Below, one piece after another: positions 9,622-17,751 of a DNA stretch of 64,000 nucleotides (positions are counted from its first letter, which is position 1; each line of letters begins with the position of its first letter). The stretch is taken from contig CAZBMZ010000004.1 in NCBI GenBank assembly GCA_964492845.1, forward strand, positions 186,001 through 250,000. Reading direction: 5' to 3'. The notes beneath the pieces were generated by a model. The model made no database searches and was not told the origin of the DNA. It saw only the letters and a list, made by a program, of their open reading frames with translations. This DNA comes from JADJPF01 sp964492845 (GTDB lineage Bacteria > Acidobacteriota > Blastocatellia > Chloracidobacteriales > JADJPF01). Both the position numbers and the translations under genes were made by a program.

Positions 9622-9739
9622 CTAAATACCTGAATAAGTTGGGTTTATAGGAAACAGCTTTATCTCTAAAACGATTATTGCACAAATTATTAATACGCAT
9701 CCAAAAACAACTCTCAAAATTAGTTGCTGATAATAATAC
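9622..9739 (-). pseudogene. Remnant of an EamA/DMT-family permease (C-terminal end only)
   Basis: Reading the minus strand from about 9735 to the stop at 9622-9624 gives a peptide matching the C-terminus of the intact EamA permease at 15638-16564. Both share RVVFG, VLIICAIIV, EIK and FP in the same spacing (remnant LRVVFGCVLIICAIIVLEIK). No start codon or upstream domain remains. The similarity stops where the MITE-like repeat at 9740 begins, so insertion and deletion probably destroyed a second permease copy here. Part of the remnant may be shaped by local duplication. Confidence 0.65.
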
Positions 9740-9838
9740 AAATGTAATGCTAAATAGAAATTTAGTATTGTCTAGAACATAAGTTTAGAAACGAGTTTGG
9801 GCCAAAATCAATTATTGTTCAGCCTTACATTTTGCACA
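9740..9838 (-). repeat. MITE-like interspersed repeat, copy A
   Basis: A 99-bp element aligning without gaps to the plus-strand copy at 37572-37670 (78 of 99 positions identical by hand count). Each copy begins TGTGCAAAATGTAA(G/T)GCT and ends TTTAGC(A/C)TTACATTT, so the ends are inverted repeats of about 12 bp (AAATGTAAxGCT with AGCxTTACATTT). It has no coding capacity. It abuts the permease remnant. Target-site duplications are not obvious. Confidence 0.65.
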
Positions 9839-9972
9839 CACCACAATAAAGATTTTCTTAAGGCAATTTATAGTTGCTCAAGACTTTGTTTAAAGCTAAT
9901 CTCATCTGTTTATCACAAAGTTAAATTTTATTAATAAAATTTTAAAGTTTTGAAAGGAACCCCTTTTTAGGT

Positions 9973-10515
9973 ATGAAGAAAATTATTTTTTGTTTGCTAT
10001 TAATGACTGTCTTTATAGGTTGTGCTGATAATACTCAACAAAATACTGCAAAAACCGAAGCTCCTAAAACCGAAGCTGTTAAACCAACAGAAGAAAAACC
10101 AAACCAAGTTACAGATAATGCAGAAGTAATTAAACGTGGTACACCTCTAAATAACACTACAGCAGTAACTATTGGTCAAATTTTAGAAAATCCTAAAAAC
10201 TATGAAAATAAACCTGTTACGGTTGAAGGCCAAATTGCTCGTGTTTGCCAAGCAAAAGGCTGTTGGATGGAATTAACAGAAAAAGAAGGCGATCCAGGAC
10301 TAAGAATTTCCTTTAAAGATTATGGTTTCTTTGTTCCAACAGACTCCCAAGGTAAAAAAGTTAAAGCTGAAGGTGCGTTAGAACTAAAAGTAGTTAAAAA
10401 AGATGAAGCAGAACATTACATTGCTGAAGGCTCTAAAATGAAACAAAATCCTGATGGATCTGCAAATATTGTTAATCTAGTTGCTAGCGGCGTGGAAATA
10501 TATCCTGCTAAGTAG
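9973..10515 (+). CDS. DUF4920-type OB-fold lipoprotein
   Basis: A 180-residue lipoprotein. The signal peptide ends in a lipobox-like IGC, so Cys17 is probably lipidated. A low-complexity linker follows, with two TEAPKTEA-type units and a Pro/Glu-rich tail (about residues 25-55). The folded domain (about 60-180) shows the DUF4920 signature: VEGQIARVCQAKGCWMEL, then LRISFKDYGFFVPTDSQGK. The Cys-x4-CW pair is conserved in that family, which is often found near copper or redox proteins, but its biochemical role is not established. A ribosome-binding site (GAAAGGAA) precedes the ATG. The gene is followed by a terminator shared with the convergent neighbour. Confidence 0.8.
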   Translation: MKKIIFCLLLMTVFIGCADNTQQNTAKTEAPKTEAVKPTEEKPNQVTDNAEVIKRGTPLNNTTAVTIGQILENPKNYENKPVTVEGQIARVCQAKGCWMELTEKEGDPGLRISFKDYGFFVPTDSQGKKVKAEGALELKVVKKDEAEHYIAEGSKMKQNPDGSANIVNLVASGVEIYPAK

Positions 10516-10521
10516 TTTGTT

Positions 10522-10563
10522 TAATTAAGTTTGGGGAACAAATTTGTTTCCCAAACTTAATTA
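10522..10563. terminator. Bidirectional terminator between convergent genes
   Basis: An 18-bp stem (10522-10539 with 10546-10563, one G-U wobble) with a 6-nt loop lies between the stop at 10515 and the minus-strand stop at 10576. Its A/T-rich ends can provide U tracts in both directions. Confidence 0.75.
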
Positions 10564-10575
10564 CAAAACTTTAGT

Positions 10576-11508
10576 TTAACTATGCAAATCCAGTAATTTT
10601 TTAAGTTCTGGCTCGTAAATTTCCTTTCCTCTTAAATTATCTGTCCAGCGTTTTGGAATTGCTGATAATCCATCTCGTAAACCTGCTATACCGCCTGCAA
10701 TACAAGCTGTTGTGTCTGTATCTCGCCCTAATGCTATTGCTGATTTAACTACTTGTTCATAACTTCCCGCTGTCATCACCATTCGAGCAGATCTTAAAGA
10801 ATCAACCACATAGCCGCTACCTTGTCCAATAGGCTCATCGTCTGGACGAATAAAATAATCTAGTTCTTCTACTTCCGCAGAATCTTGACCATAAATTTGA
10901 CGTAGAGCCAAAACCGCTTCTTGCCAAGGGTTTTTAGCCTCTTCCATTATTCTTCTAGCCCATAACGAGTAAAGAGCGCAGCAAATTTGGCTGCGAATAT
11001 GTCCATGTGTAACTAAAGATTGTCTATGAGCATCTTCTACTAATTCAGCATCTGAGCCGCGATGCCACAATGTTAAAGGCAAGACACGCATAAGTGAGCC
11101 ATTACCATTAGCTTGATCATCTCGTCTAGCTGCCTTTTCAGGTCGATAACCCGATCTTAGTTTATTAATTGCTTGCCCTGTTTGAATCCCAACATCAAAA
11201 ACCTTGCCATCAGGAGCCATATAACCTGTTTCATACCAATCAACTAAGCCTTTGGCAAAATCTTTTAAGTCTAGTTTGCCACAATCTAACAGCGAAGCTA
11301 ACAATACAAGTGCTTGCGCTCCATCATCTGACCAAGTGCCGGGCGGCACCCCTAAATGTGCGCGATGAAAATCTTTTGGTGGTATAAACTCTATGTCTGA
11401 TAAAGGAGGGATTTCATTTGCTGGATGAAATTCATAAGGTACACCTAAAGCATCACCCACTAATAAACCTACTAAGCCGCCAGCAATTCTTTCTTTTCTA
11501 CTTAGCAT
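10576..11508 (-). CDS. ADP-ribosylglycohydrolase (DraG/ARH-like)
   Basis: A 310-residue enzyme of the ADP-ribosylglycohydrolase family, which removes ADP-ribose from proteins or related substrates using two Mg ions. The signatures are GLLVGDALGVPYEF (about 14-27), the metal-binding GTWSDDGAQ (about 57-65), and near the C-terminus ALGRDTDTTACIAGGIAGLRDG (about 260-280) with the second Asp/Thr metal cluster. All expected acidic ligands are present, so it should be active. No ADP-ribosyltransferase or DraT-like partner is nearby, and the physiological target is unknown. The start is supported by AAGGAG upstream (GAGTTATTTTTAATG context). It is convergent with the DUF4920 gene. Confidence 0.92.
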   Translation of the reverse strand: MLSRKERIAGGLVGLLVGDALGVPYEFHPANEIPPLSDIEFIPPKDFHRAHLGVPPGTWSDDGAQALVLLASLLDCGKLDLKDFAKGLVDWYETGYMAPDGKVFDVGIQTGQAINKLRSGYRPEKAARRDDQANGNGSLMRVLPLTLWHRGSDAELVEDAHRQSLVTHGHIRSQICCALYSLWARRIMEEAKNPWQEAVLALRQIYGQDSAEVEELDYFIRPDDEPIGQGSGYVVDSLRSARMVMTAGSYEQVVKSAIALGRDTDTTACIAGGIAGLRDGLSAIPKRWTDNLRGKEIYEPELKKLLDLHS

Positions 11509-11605
11509 TAAAAATAACTCCTTGATTTTTTGCTTTATTAGACGCTAACTTAATGATAATGATATAATTAAATAAAATAAAAGCAATGACTTAGGGGGCA
11601 TAAAT

Positions 11606-12472
11606 ATGTATCCTTTAATTAGTTATAATCACACACTGATTGATGCTCAAGAAGTCAACATAAGCCCAGTTAATGCGGGTTTGCTGCATGGTTATGGGGT
11701 ATTTACAACTTTACGTATTTACAACGGCGTGCCTTTTCAGTTTAACCAACATTGGATAAGGCTAGAAAGACATGCCCATGCTATAAAACTAGATATTGAT
11801 GATGATCTAGAAACACAAGTTCATGCAGATCTAATTTCGCTTATTGATGCTAACAATGTAGTAGAAGGTAAAGCTAGAATAACTTTGCTACAACGAAAAA
11901 GCCCTTTTTGGCAACTAGCCGATAGTAAACCAGGAATTGAAATATTAATTTTTACTTCTCCTTTGCAAAGTCGCTCTCAAGAAGTAAATTTAACCGTTTC
12001 ACCTTATCGAATTTTATCAAACTCTTTAAATAGTATTAAAACAACAGCTTATTTACCTCAAATGCTAGTTTTAGAAGAAGCTCAAAAGCGAGGTTTTGAT
12101 GATGCTGTTGTGCTTAATGAACGTGGGGAGATCTGCGAAACAGCAATAGCAAATATTTTTTGGGTACGCCATCGCGTTCTTTACACTCCTACACCATCAA
12201 CAGGCTGCTTAGCAGGTACAACAGCCGGACTAGTCAGAAAGCTTGCTAAAGAACTAAGAATTGAGTCTACAGCAGGAGCTTTTCCAGCAGAGCATTTATT
12301 AGTAGCAGATGAATGTTTTCTTACTTCTTCAACCCGCGAAATGGTTTTAGTTAGGAGTGTTAATCATAAAAGATTTGATGGGATGCCAAGCTCTATTTTT
12401 GAAAGATTGATGTTTGCTTTCAAAAAACACGTTCATATAGAAACTTTTTCTAAGAAAAAACAACAAAGCTAG
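11606..12472 (+). CDS. Class IV PLP-dependent aminotransferase / aminodeoxychorismate lyase-like
   Basis: A 288-residue fold-type IV PLP enzyme, the group holding branched-chain aminotransferases, D-amino acid aminotransferase and 4-amino-4-deoxychorismate lyase (PabC). The Schiff-base lysine is Lys145 in SIKTTAYLPQ, the PLP-N1-binding Glu is Glu178 in GEICETAIANIFW, and the phosphate-binding end is CFLTSSTREM. The short N-terminus (GLLHGYGVFTTLRIYNG) is typical of PabC and related small members, and the length also fits. Specificity cannot be fixed: no pabA/pabB or branched-chain genes are adjacent. A strong AGGGGG ribosome-binding site precedes the ATG. It is divergent from the ADP-ribosylglycohydrolase gene. 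Confidence 0.85.
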   Translation: MYPLISYNHTLIDAQEVNISPVNAGLLHGYGVFTTLRIYNGVPFQFNQHWIRLERHAHAIKLDIDDDLETQVHADLISLIDANNVVEGKARITLLQRKSPFWQLADSKPGIEILIFTSPLQSRSQEVNLTVSPYRILSNSLNSIKTTAYLPQMLVLEEAQKRGFDDAVVLNERGEICETAIANIFWVRHRVLYTPTPSTGCLAGTTAGLVRKLAKELRIESTAGAFPAEHLLVADECFLTSSTREMVLVRSVNHKRFDGMPSSIFERLMFAFKKHVHIETFSKKKQQS

Positions 12473-12495
12473 TTAAAATTAAATTTTTGATAAAC

Positions 12496-12804
12496 TTAAG
12501 CACTACGACGATGAGAATTAGCTAACATTACAAGTTCCTCATAAAAAGAAACTACTGTAGGGAAACGACGACGATAATCTAACGCAGAATGATTATTATT
12601 AAGAAAATTACTTCGAGCAATATCTATTTCTACTACAATTCTATCAATTGCTCTTGATGGTAAAGTAATTTGAGATGACCCAAGCAACCGTAGCAATAAT
12701 GGACGGCCTAAATCTGTTGGTAGTTCCAACATTGGCACTTCTACTCTTAGACGTTCCTGTTCCATTTCATCAAAAGTAATAGTCCAGGTTCGATCTATGT
12801 GCAT
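12496..12804 (-). CDS. Hypothetical protein
   Basis: I do not recognise this 102-residue protein. It is soluble, has no signal peptide or membrane helix, and contains beta-rich alternating hydrophobic patches (TWTITFDEMEQERLRVEVPM, IDRIVVEIDIA) and a basic C-terminus (LANSHRRSA). An AGGAG ribosome-binding site lies 10 nt before the ATG, which supports real translation. It converges on the aminotransferase gene with only 23 bp between the stops. Confidence 0.6.
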   Translation of the reverse strand: MHIDRTWTITFDEMEQERLRVEVPMLELPTDLGRPLLLRLLGSSQITLPSRAIDRIVVEIDIARSNFLNNNHSALDYRRRFPTVVSFYEELVMLANSHRRSA

Positions 12805-13151
12805 ATCTCTCTTAACTCCTATTTATTATTATTTGTTGGTGTTGCAGGTAAATTTAAGGATAACTAGCAGGTATGTTACCACAAAATGTAGTGTTAGCAA
12901 GTAGCTGTATCACAACTAGCAGGCTTTTTCTTAAACTATAAGCTTTATCCACAATAGATTGAGCTACATAAAAAACTGATAAAGTTTTTTATATGGTTTT
13001 TAATTAACCCTAAAACAAGATCAAAATTTATCTATCTTACTTAAAATAAATAACTTGGAACTTTATTACTAGACATTATGTAAAACAAATTATCAATCAA
13101 GAATTAAATTACGGTTCTAAACCCTGTTAAGGTATTTTTAAGGATTAGTTT
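12805..13151. other. Divergent intergenic region before the two-component genes
   Basis: This 347-bp AT-rich region holds the promoters of the divergent hypothetical gene and the histidine kinase gene. A hairpin AAAAAACT/AGTTTTTT (12970-12990) is visible. An AAGGA site at the right end serves the kinase start. No coding remnant or RNA gene was recognised. Confidence 0.4.
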
Positions 13152-14330
13152 ATGTCCAGAATTACTAATTATTATCAATTAAGCAAAAAAGAAGATTTTT
13201 CTTTTATTTTGATTGTTAGCATTGCTTATCTAACAGCAATAAACTATTTCCAACGCCCTATTAATAAATTACAGCTAATTACTTTACTTATTTGTAGTTT
13301 AGCTTTTTTGTTGATAGGGATATTTGGCTTTAATTATTGCAAAAATAAAAATACATTATCTATCTCATTAAGCTATCTCTTAATACAAACTACTTTAGCT
13401 TTTACTATTATTAGTCTTGCTAAATCAGGGTTAATTTTGCTGATTACAATGGCGTTAGTTAGCCAAGCTGCAATGCTTTTAAGTCAAAAATTATTATTTT
13501 TATTTTGTGGGATAATTTTATCAATAATAATTTTTCCTATAGCCCAAAAAGCAACTTTGATTACTACAATCACCGCAACATCAGTTTATTTAGCGGGGAT
13601 AAGTTTTGTAGTAGTGTTTACTCAAACTGCTGTAGCAGAAAAAAAAGCTCGTATAGAACTTGAAAAAACAGCTAGTAAACTAAATTTTGCTAATCAACAG
13701 CTTTGTCAATATCTGGTTCAAGCAGAAGAGCTTACATTAACTAAAGAGCGTAATAGACTAGCTGGAGAATTACATGATAGTTTAGGACATCATTTAACTA
13801 TTATTAACCTACAACTAGAAATTGCTCGAAGTACCTTAAAGGGTGACAATGATCAGCCGTTGAATGCAATTAATAAAGCAAAACAAATGACTCAAGTTGC
13901 TTTAACTGATCTTAGACAAGCAGTTGTCAGGCTACGTAGCTCACCTTTAGACGGGCAGTCTTTGATTGATGCTTTAGAAAAACTTGTTTTACAAACTAGC
14001 AACACTGCAATTAAGACAGAATTAGAAATTTTAGGCACTCCACAATTATTATCTCCACAAGCAGAATTAACAATTTATCGTACTGTCCAGGAAGCTTTAA
14101 CAAATGCTTGCAAATATTCTCAAGCTACTATTATTAATGTTTTATTAGATTTTAGTTTATTAGAAAAAATAAAATTAACTGTAAAAGATAATGGCATTGG
14201 CACCAATAATTTAGCAGGGGGTTTTGGATTGTTAATCATTAAAGAACGTGTTGAGTTGCTTGGAGGCAAACTAGAAATTGATACAAATATAACTAAAGGT
14301 TTTATTTTAGACTTGGAGTTAGGTCTATGA
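13152..14330 (+). CDS. NarL-type sensor histidine kinase (HisKA_3)
   Basis: A 392-residue membrane sensor kinase. About five hydrophobic segments span residues 18-160 with only short loops between them, so the sensing region is essentially intramembrane. A helical linker (about 163-200) leads to the dimerisation/phospho-acceptor H-box ELHDSLGHHLTI with His208. The ATPase domain has the N-box EALTNACKYS (about 313-322) and glycine-rich DNGIG and GGFGLLIIKERV motifs. This is the HPK7/HisKA_3 architecture that pairs with NarL/LuxR-type regulators, and the next gene encodes exactly such a partner, overlapping by 4 bp (ATGA). The signal is unknown, but a cytochrome c gene lies just downstream. Confidence 0.92.
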   Translation: MSRITNYYQLSKKEDFSFILIVSIAYLTAINYFQRPINKLQLITLLICSLAFLLIGIFGFNYCKNKNTLSISLSYLLIQTTLAFTIISLAKSGLILLITMALVSQAAMLLSQKLLFLFCGIILSIIIFPIAQKATLITTITATSVYLAGISFVVVFTQTAVAEKKARIELEKTASKLNFANQQLCQYLVQAEELTLTKERNRLAGELHDSLGHHLTIINLQLEIARSTLKGDNDQPLNAINKAKQMTQVALTDLRQAVVRLRSSPLDGQSLIDALEKLVLQTSNTAIKTELEILGTPQLLSPQAELTIYRTVQEALTNACKYSQATIINVLLDFSLLEKIKLTVKDNGIGTNNLAGGFGLLIIKERVELLGGKLEIDTNITKGFILDLELGL

Positions 14331-14974
14331 AGCAAATAAGCGTTTTAGTTGCTGATGATCAAACCCTATTTCGTGAAGCTTTATGCACTTTATTAGCTTT
14401 ATATCCAATTATCAACGTTGTAGCAGAAGCTTCAAATGGTGAGCAAGTTTTGTCTTTGGTTGCAAAGTTAAAACCTCAAGTAGTTTTGATGGATTTGAAA
14501 ATGCCTGTTTTAGATGGTGTTGCCAGCACATATCAACTAAAAACAAAATATCCAAATACTCAAGTAATTATTTTAACTACCTTTGATGATGAGGATTATG
14601 TCTTTGAAGCTTTGCGTGCAGGAGCATTAGGATATTTACTAAAAGATAGTGGAGCAGAAAAGTTAGTAGAAGCCATTGAATTAGCTGCTCAAGGACAATC
14701 TTTTTTACAACCAGTTATTGCTGCCAAAGTGGTAGCAGAATTTGCTCGCTTATCAACTAAAAAAATATCGCAAAATTTAATAGAACCATTGTCCGATCGA
14801 GAAAACCAAGTTTTAAGTTATATTGCACAAGGAGCTAGCAACAAGGAAATTGCTGCACAACTTTTTATTGCTGAAGGAACAGTTAAAAACCATATTACTA
14901 GTATTTTAAGCAAGTTAGAAGTTAGAGATCGAACACAAGCTTTAATTAAAGCTAAAGAATTAAAGTTAATCTAG
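14327..14974 (+). CDS. NarL/LuxR-family response regulator
   Basis: A 215-residue regulator. The receiver domain has acidic residues Asp10-Asp11, phospho-acceptor Asp56 (VVLMDLKMP), a conserved Thr (IILTTFDDEDY) and Lys (YLLKDSG). A GerE helix-turn-helix occupies residues about 148-210 (PLSDRENQVLSYIAQGASNKE; FIAEGTVKNHITSIL). The start codon overlaps the stop of the upstream kinase gene, so translation is coupled and the two form a cognate pair. A short inverted repeat (AAATGTG/CACATTT, 14996-15017) between this gene and the following cytochrome gene could be a binding site, but that is a guess. Confidence 0.94.
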   Translation: MKQISVLVADDQTLFREALCTLLALYPIINVVAEASNGEQVLSLVAKLKPQVVLMDLKMPVLDGVASTYQLKTKYPNTQVIILTTFDDEDYVFEALRAGALGYLLKDSGAEKLVEAIELAAQGQSFLQPVIAAKVVAEFARLSTKKISQNLIEPLSDRENQVLSYIAQGASNKEIAAQLFIAEGTVKNHITSILSKLEVRDRTQALIKAKELKLI

Positions 14975-15074
14975 TCATAGTTAAATAGTGACCGCAAATG
15001 TGACTTTTGGCACATTTAATTGTTTATAAATACCTTTAAACTATCACCAAAAATCTTGTTTAGGATGATAGAAA

Positions 15075-15536
15075 ATGAACTTAAATCAACTTATTAAAAT
15101 TACTATTATTACTACGTTGCTTACCTTAGTATTAAGCCTTTTTATTAGCAATTCTGTAACAGGACAAGAAAGCTTTAACCAAGCACAAGCAATAGTAAAT
15201 TTAAATCAAGAAATTACTGGCAAAGAGAATCAAGCAGCCGAAACAGTATTTAAGAATATCCAAATATTAAAAGGAATGCCTGCTACAAGATTATTAAAAA
15301 TTATGGAATTTGGTTATAGCCGCGCTTTAGGAGTAAGTTGCACTCATTGCCATGTTGCTGGGCAATGGGAAAAAGAAGACCTTGCAACTAAACAAATTGC
15401 TAGGGATATGATAAAAATGCAGCAAAATATCAATAATGAACTAAAAACAATTAAAAACTTAAAAACCACAGATGCTTTTATTAATTGTACTTCGTGCCAT
15501 CGTGGACAAATTAAACCAGCTATTAATTTACTGTAG
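15075..15536 (+). CDS. Di-heme c-type cytochrome
   Basis: A 153-residue exported cytochrome. Residues 1-30 are a signal peptide (ITTLLTLVLSLFISNSVTGQE). Two haem-attachment motifs are present: CTHCH at 89-93 and CTSCH at 138-142. The sequence FKNIQILKGMPATRLLKIM before the first motif is typical of the reaction-centre-type cytochrome c subunit family, which is widespread in Acidobacteriota without photosynthesis. It probably carries electrons in the periplasm. Met residues in KGMPA and KIMEF could supply axial ligands, as in that family. It lies 100 bp downstream of the two-component pair on the same strand and may be under its control. Confident as a cytochrome; the electron partner is unknown. 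Confidence 0.9.
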   Translation: MNLNQLIKITIITTLLTLVLSLFISNSVTGQESFNQAQAIVNLNQEITGKENQAAETVFKNIQILKGMPATRLLKIMEFGYSRALGVSCTHCHVAGQWEKEDLATKQIARDMIKMQQNINNELKTIKNLKTTDAFINCTSCHRGQIKPAINLL

Positions 15537-15637
15537 CATAAATAACTAGATATTTTAATTATAAGCCTTAAAAAGGTTTATAAACAGTGGAATGAATTAC
15601 ATAAACGCTAAGAGGAAAATTTTAGTTTTTTAGGTAG

Positions 15638-16564
15638 TTAAAACGAAGGTTTTTTATTAGGAAAAATTTTTATTTCTGAAACAATGATTGCACAAATTAT
15701 TAGAACACCACCAAAAACCACTCGCCAAGTTAGTCGCTCACCTGCAAAAAGATAAGCCATCAATGAAGCAAACGCAGGCTCTAAACTAAAAATTATTGCT
15801 GCTCTAACTGCTGTTACATACTTTTGCGCATAGGTTTGAGCAAAAATAGTAAAAATTGTTGCTATTGTTCCTAAATAAAGTAATTGTAAGGATGACTTAA
15901 AACTAATGGGCCAGGTGGTATCTGCTAAGGTTGGTAAAATACCTAGAACAGGGAAAATAAACTTTGAGGTTGTAAAAAGAATTGCTGCTGTAAGTATTTG
16001 AACTAGCATTAGTGAGCGAGATGGAGCGCGTTCAACCCAAACACCTGTAAAAACTATATGAAATGCCCAAAATATCGTGCCAACTAGCGTTGAAACATCT
16101 CCAATATTAATTGACTCGTTTTTTTCTGGCAGTGTAATTAACACAAAACCAAGGCTAGCTATAAATACTGCTAGCAAATGTTCGCCAATAATGCGACTAC
16201 GGGTAATAAAATAGCTAAAAAACGGCACAATAATTACAGTTACTCCTGTAACAAAGCCAGATTTAGAAGCCGTAGTGTAAACTAGCCCTAGAGCTTGAAA
16301 TAAAAACCCTCCAAAAAGCATTGCTCCAAGTAGCATCCCACCTTTAATAGCAGTGCGGTCAATTTTTTGGCGGTAAGAAATTAAAATCAACACCAGGCTA
16401 GCAATTAAAAACCGAGTGCTTAAGTAATTTATAGGAGGGGTTGAACCAACTATTTCTTTAGCAATAAAAAAAGTGCTACCCCAAATAAATGTGACCCAAA
16501 CTAGCACTAGATCATATTTGAAATGATTAAAAAAGGATGGTTTAGTTGTTGGTATGCTCGACAT
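15638..16564 (-). CDS. EamA/DMT-superfamily permease
   Basis: A 308-residue inner-membrane transporter with about ten helices in two EamA repeats. The first begins LVLVWVTFIWGSTFFIAKE (about 19-37) with a FLIASLVL motif; the second begins STLVGTIFWAFHIVFTGVWVE. The end of repeat 2 (IFSLEPAFASLMAYLFAGERL) is the classic EamA signature. Members export amino acids, nucleotides or other metabolites; the substrate is not predictable here. The start codon lies inside the 3' end of the upstream hypothetical gene (23-bp overlap), so the two are cotranscribed. A decayed paralogue of its C-terminus lies at 9622-9739. Confidence 0.9.
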   Translation of the reverse strand: MSSIPTTKPSFFNHFKYDLVLVWVTFIWGSTFFIAKEIVGSTPPINYLSTRFLIASLVLILISYRQKIDRTAIKGGMLLGAMLFGGFLFQALGLVYTTASKSGFVTGVTVIIVPFFSYFITRSRIIGEHLLAVFIASLGFVLITLPEKNESINIGDVSTLVGTIFWAFHIVFTGVWVERAPSRSLMLVQILTAAILFTTSKFIFPVLGILPTLADTTWPISFKSSLQLLYLGTIATIFTIFAQTYAQKYVTAVRAAIIFSLEPAFASLMAYLFAGERLTWRVVFGGVLIICAIIVSEIKIFPNKKPSF

Positions 16565-17228
16565 TATTTATTAGCTTGCCTCGGTTGGCTATCTCCATTG
16601 CTTGATGGTAGAACATTTTAAATTTCTCGTCAGAAAGTTTATGTCTATGACCTGAAAGAAAGCCGCTAAAGGCTAGCAAAAGGTCAAATAAGCCTAAATG
16701 AACCCATTCCCAAAGGCCAGAAGTAAAATTATAGGCTGTCATTGCTTGCTCAACAAAATCCCGTAGCTTTTTACATTCCTGACGAGAAATATTATTTTCT
16801 TCTAAAACTTGTAAAGTTCTTTCTTGTTGTTCCTCAGTAAATTCGGTGTCTAAAAAAGGCTCTAAAATATATGACCAAACATCTACTCTTAAAACCAAAT
16901 CAATATTATTATTTAGTGCTACTTTCTTAAGTTCTTCATCCTTAATATCAGTAATAAATAAAATTTCTTCACTTTTAGTTCTAATTTCTGGAGGAAAATT
17001 ACAAATCACAATTTCTTTGATGTGGCTATAACTAACTAATCCAGAAGGGTAAATTGATGCAGGCTTAAAAGGATAGTCAGTAAAGAAAAAGCCGTCAGGT
17101 CTAATAGAAACCTTATGGTTATTAATAGTTTTAACTCCTATTGGATAGGTCAATCGGTCGTAAAGATAAAACAAAACCTGACAAATGTCTTTACAGATTT
17201 GCTTAATATCTATCATAAATATAACCAC
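16542..17228 (-). CDS. Hypothetical protein
   Basis: I do not recognise this 228-residue protein. It is mostly hydrophilic, with two Cys near the N-terminus (ICKDICQVLFYLYD) and an Ile/Val-rich alpha/beta-looking centre (IVICNFPPEIR, ILFITDIKDEELKKVALNNN) followed by acidic helical stretches. No signal peptide is evident; a moderately hydrophobic patch near 185-200 (HLGLFDLLLAFSGFL) may be buried. An alternative start five residues in (MIDIKQ) is possible. It heads a two-gene unit with the EamA permease, overlapping it by 23 bp, so a role linked to that transporter or its metabolite is possible but unproven. Confidence 0.65.
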   Translation of the reverse strand: MVIFMIDIKQICKDICQVLFYLYDRLTYPIGVKTINNHKVSIRPDGFFFTDYPFKPASIYPSGLVSYSHIKEIVICNFPPEIRTKSEEILFITDIKDEELKKVALNNNIDLVLRVDVWSYILEPFLDTEFTEEQQERTLQVLEENNISRQECKKLRDFVEQAMTAYNFTSGLWEWVHLGLFDLLLAFSGFLSGHRHKLSDEKFKMFYHQAMEIANRGKLINNVEHTNN

Positions 17229-17380
17229 TTAACTATTTACTAGTAATCCTAATTATAAGACTTCAAAGCTTTATTAATTGGCAAAGCATAGGCGACGTAG
17301 TTAATAAGTTATGCTATTATAGCCAAAATTTCTTTAACTAAAACTAATTAAAATTAAGTAAATTTTAGGAGCTAAATATA

Positions 17381-17707
17381 ATGAAATTACCCTTTGATCC
17401 ACGCCAAATGCAAAATGTAATGAAAGAAGCACAACGTCAACAAGACGATATGCAAAAAAAATTAAAATCAATTAAAGTGGATGCCTCTGCTGGTGGCGGT
17501 ATTGTAACTGTAGAAATGTCAGGATTAAAAGAACTTCTAGCAATTAAAATTGAGCCAGATGCAATTAAAGATGGCGATGTAGAAATGTTACAAGACTTAA
17601 TTGTTGCTGCTGTTAATGAAGCTAGTCGAAAAGCTGACGAAAAAGGTCAATCTGTAATGCGTGACCAAATGGGCGGCTTGCTAGGTGGTTTAGGACTAGG
17701 CTTCTAA
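17381..17707 (+). CDS. ebfC: YbaB/EbfC nucleoid-associated protein
   Basis: A 108-residue protein of the YbaB/EbfC family, a small dimeric DNA-binding nucleoid protein. The N-terminal helix has the MQNVMKEAQRQQDDMQKKL pattern and the core has GIVTVEMSGLKELLAIKIEP. The C-terminal tail is glycine-rich (MGGLLGGLGLGF) as in most members. It sits directly upstream of recR, the commonest arrangement for this family in bacteria (often dnaX-ybaB-recR), which strengthens the call. An AGGAG ribosome-binding site lies 9 nt before the ATG. Confidence 0.95.
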   Translation: MKLPFDPRQMQNVMKEAQRQQDDMQKKLKSIKVDASAGGGIVTVEMSGLKELLAIKIEPDAIKDGDVEMLQDLIVAAVNEASRKADEKGQSVMRDQMGGLLGGLGLGF

Positions 17708-17751
17708 CTAAGTAATTTTCCAAGAAAAACTCTTTGACTAAGGTGGTGCTA

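Noticed and set aside
9740..9770. Extension of the EamA remnant upstream of 9739 (LALHL resembling LMAYLF)
   Set aside because: This stretch belongs to the MITE-like repeat, so the similarity is coincidental.
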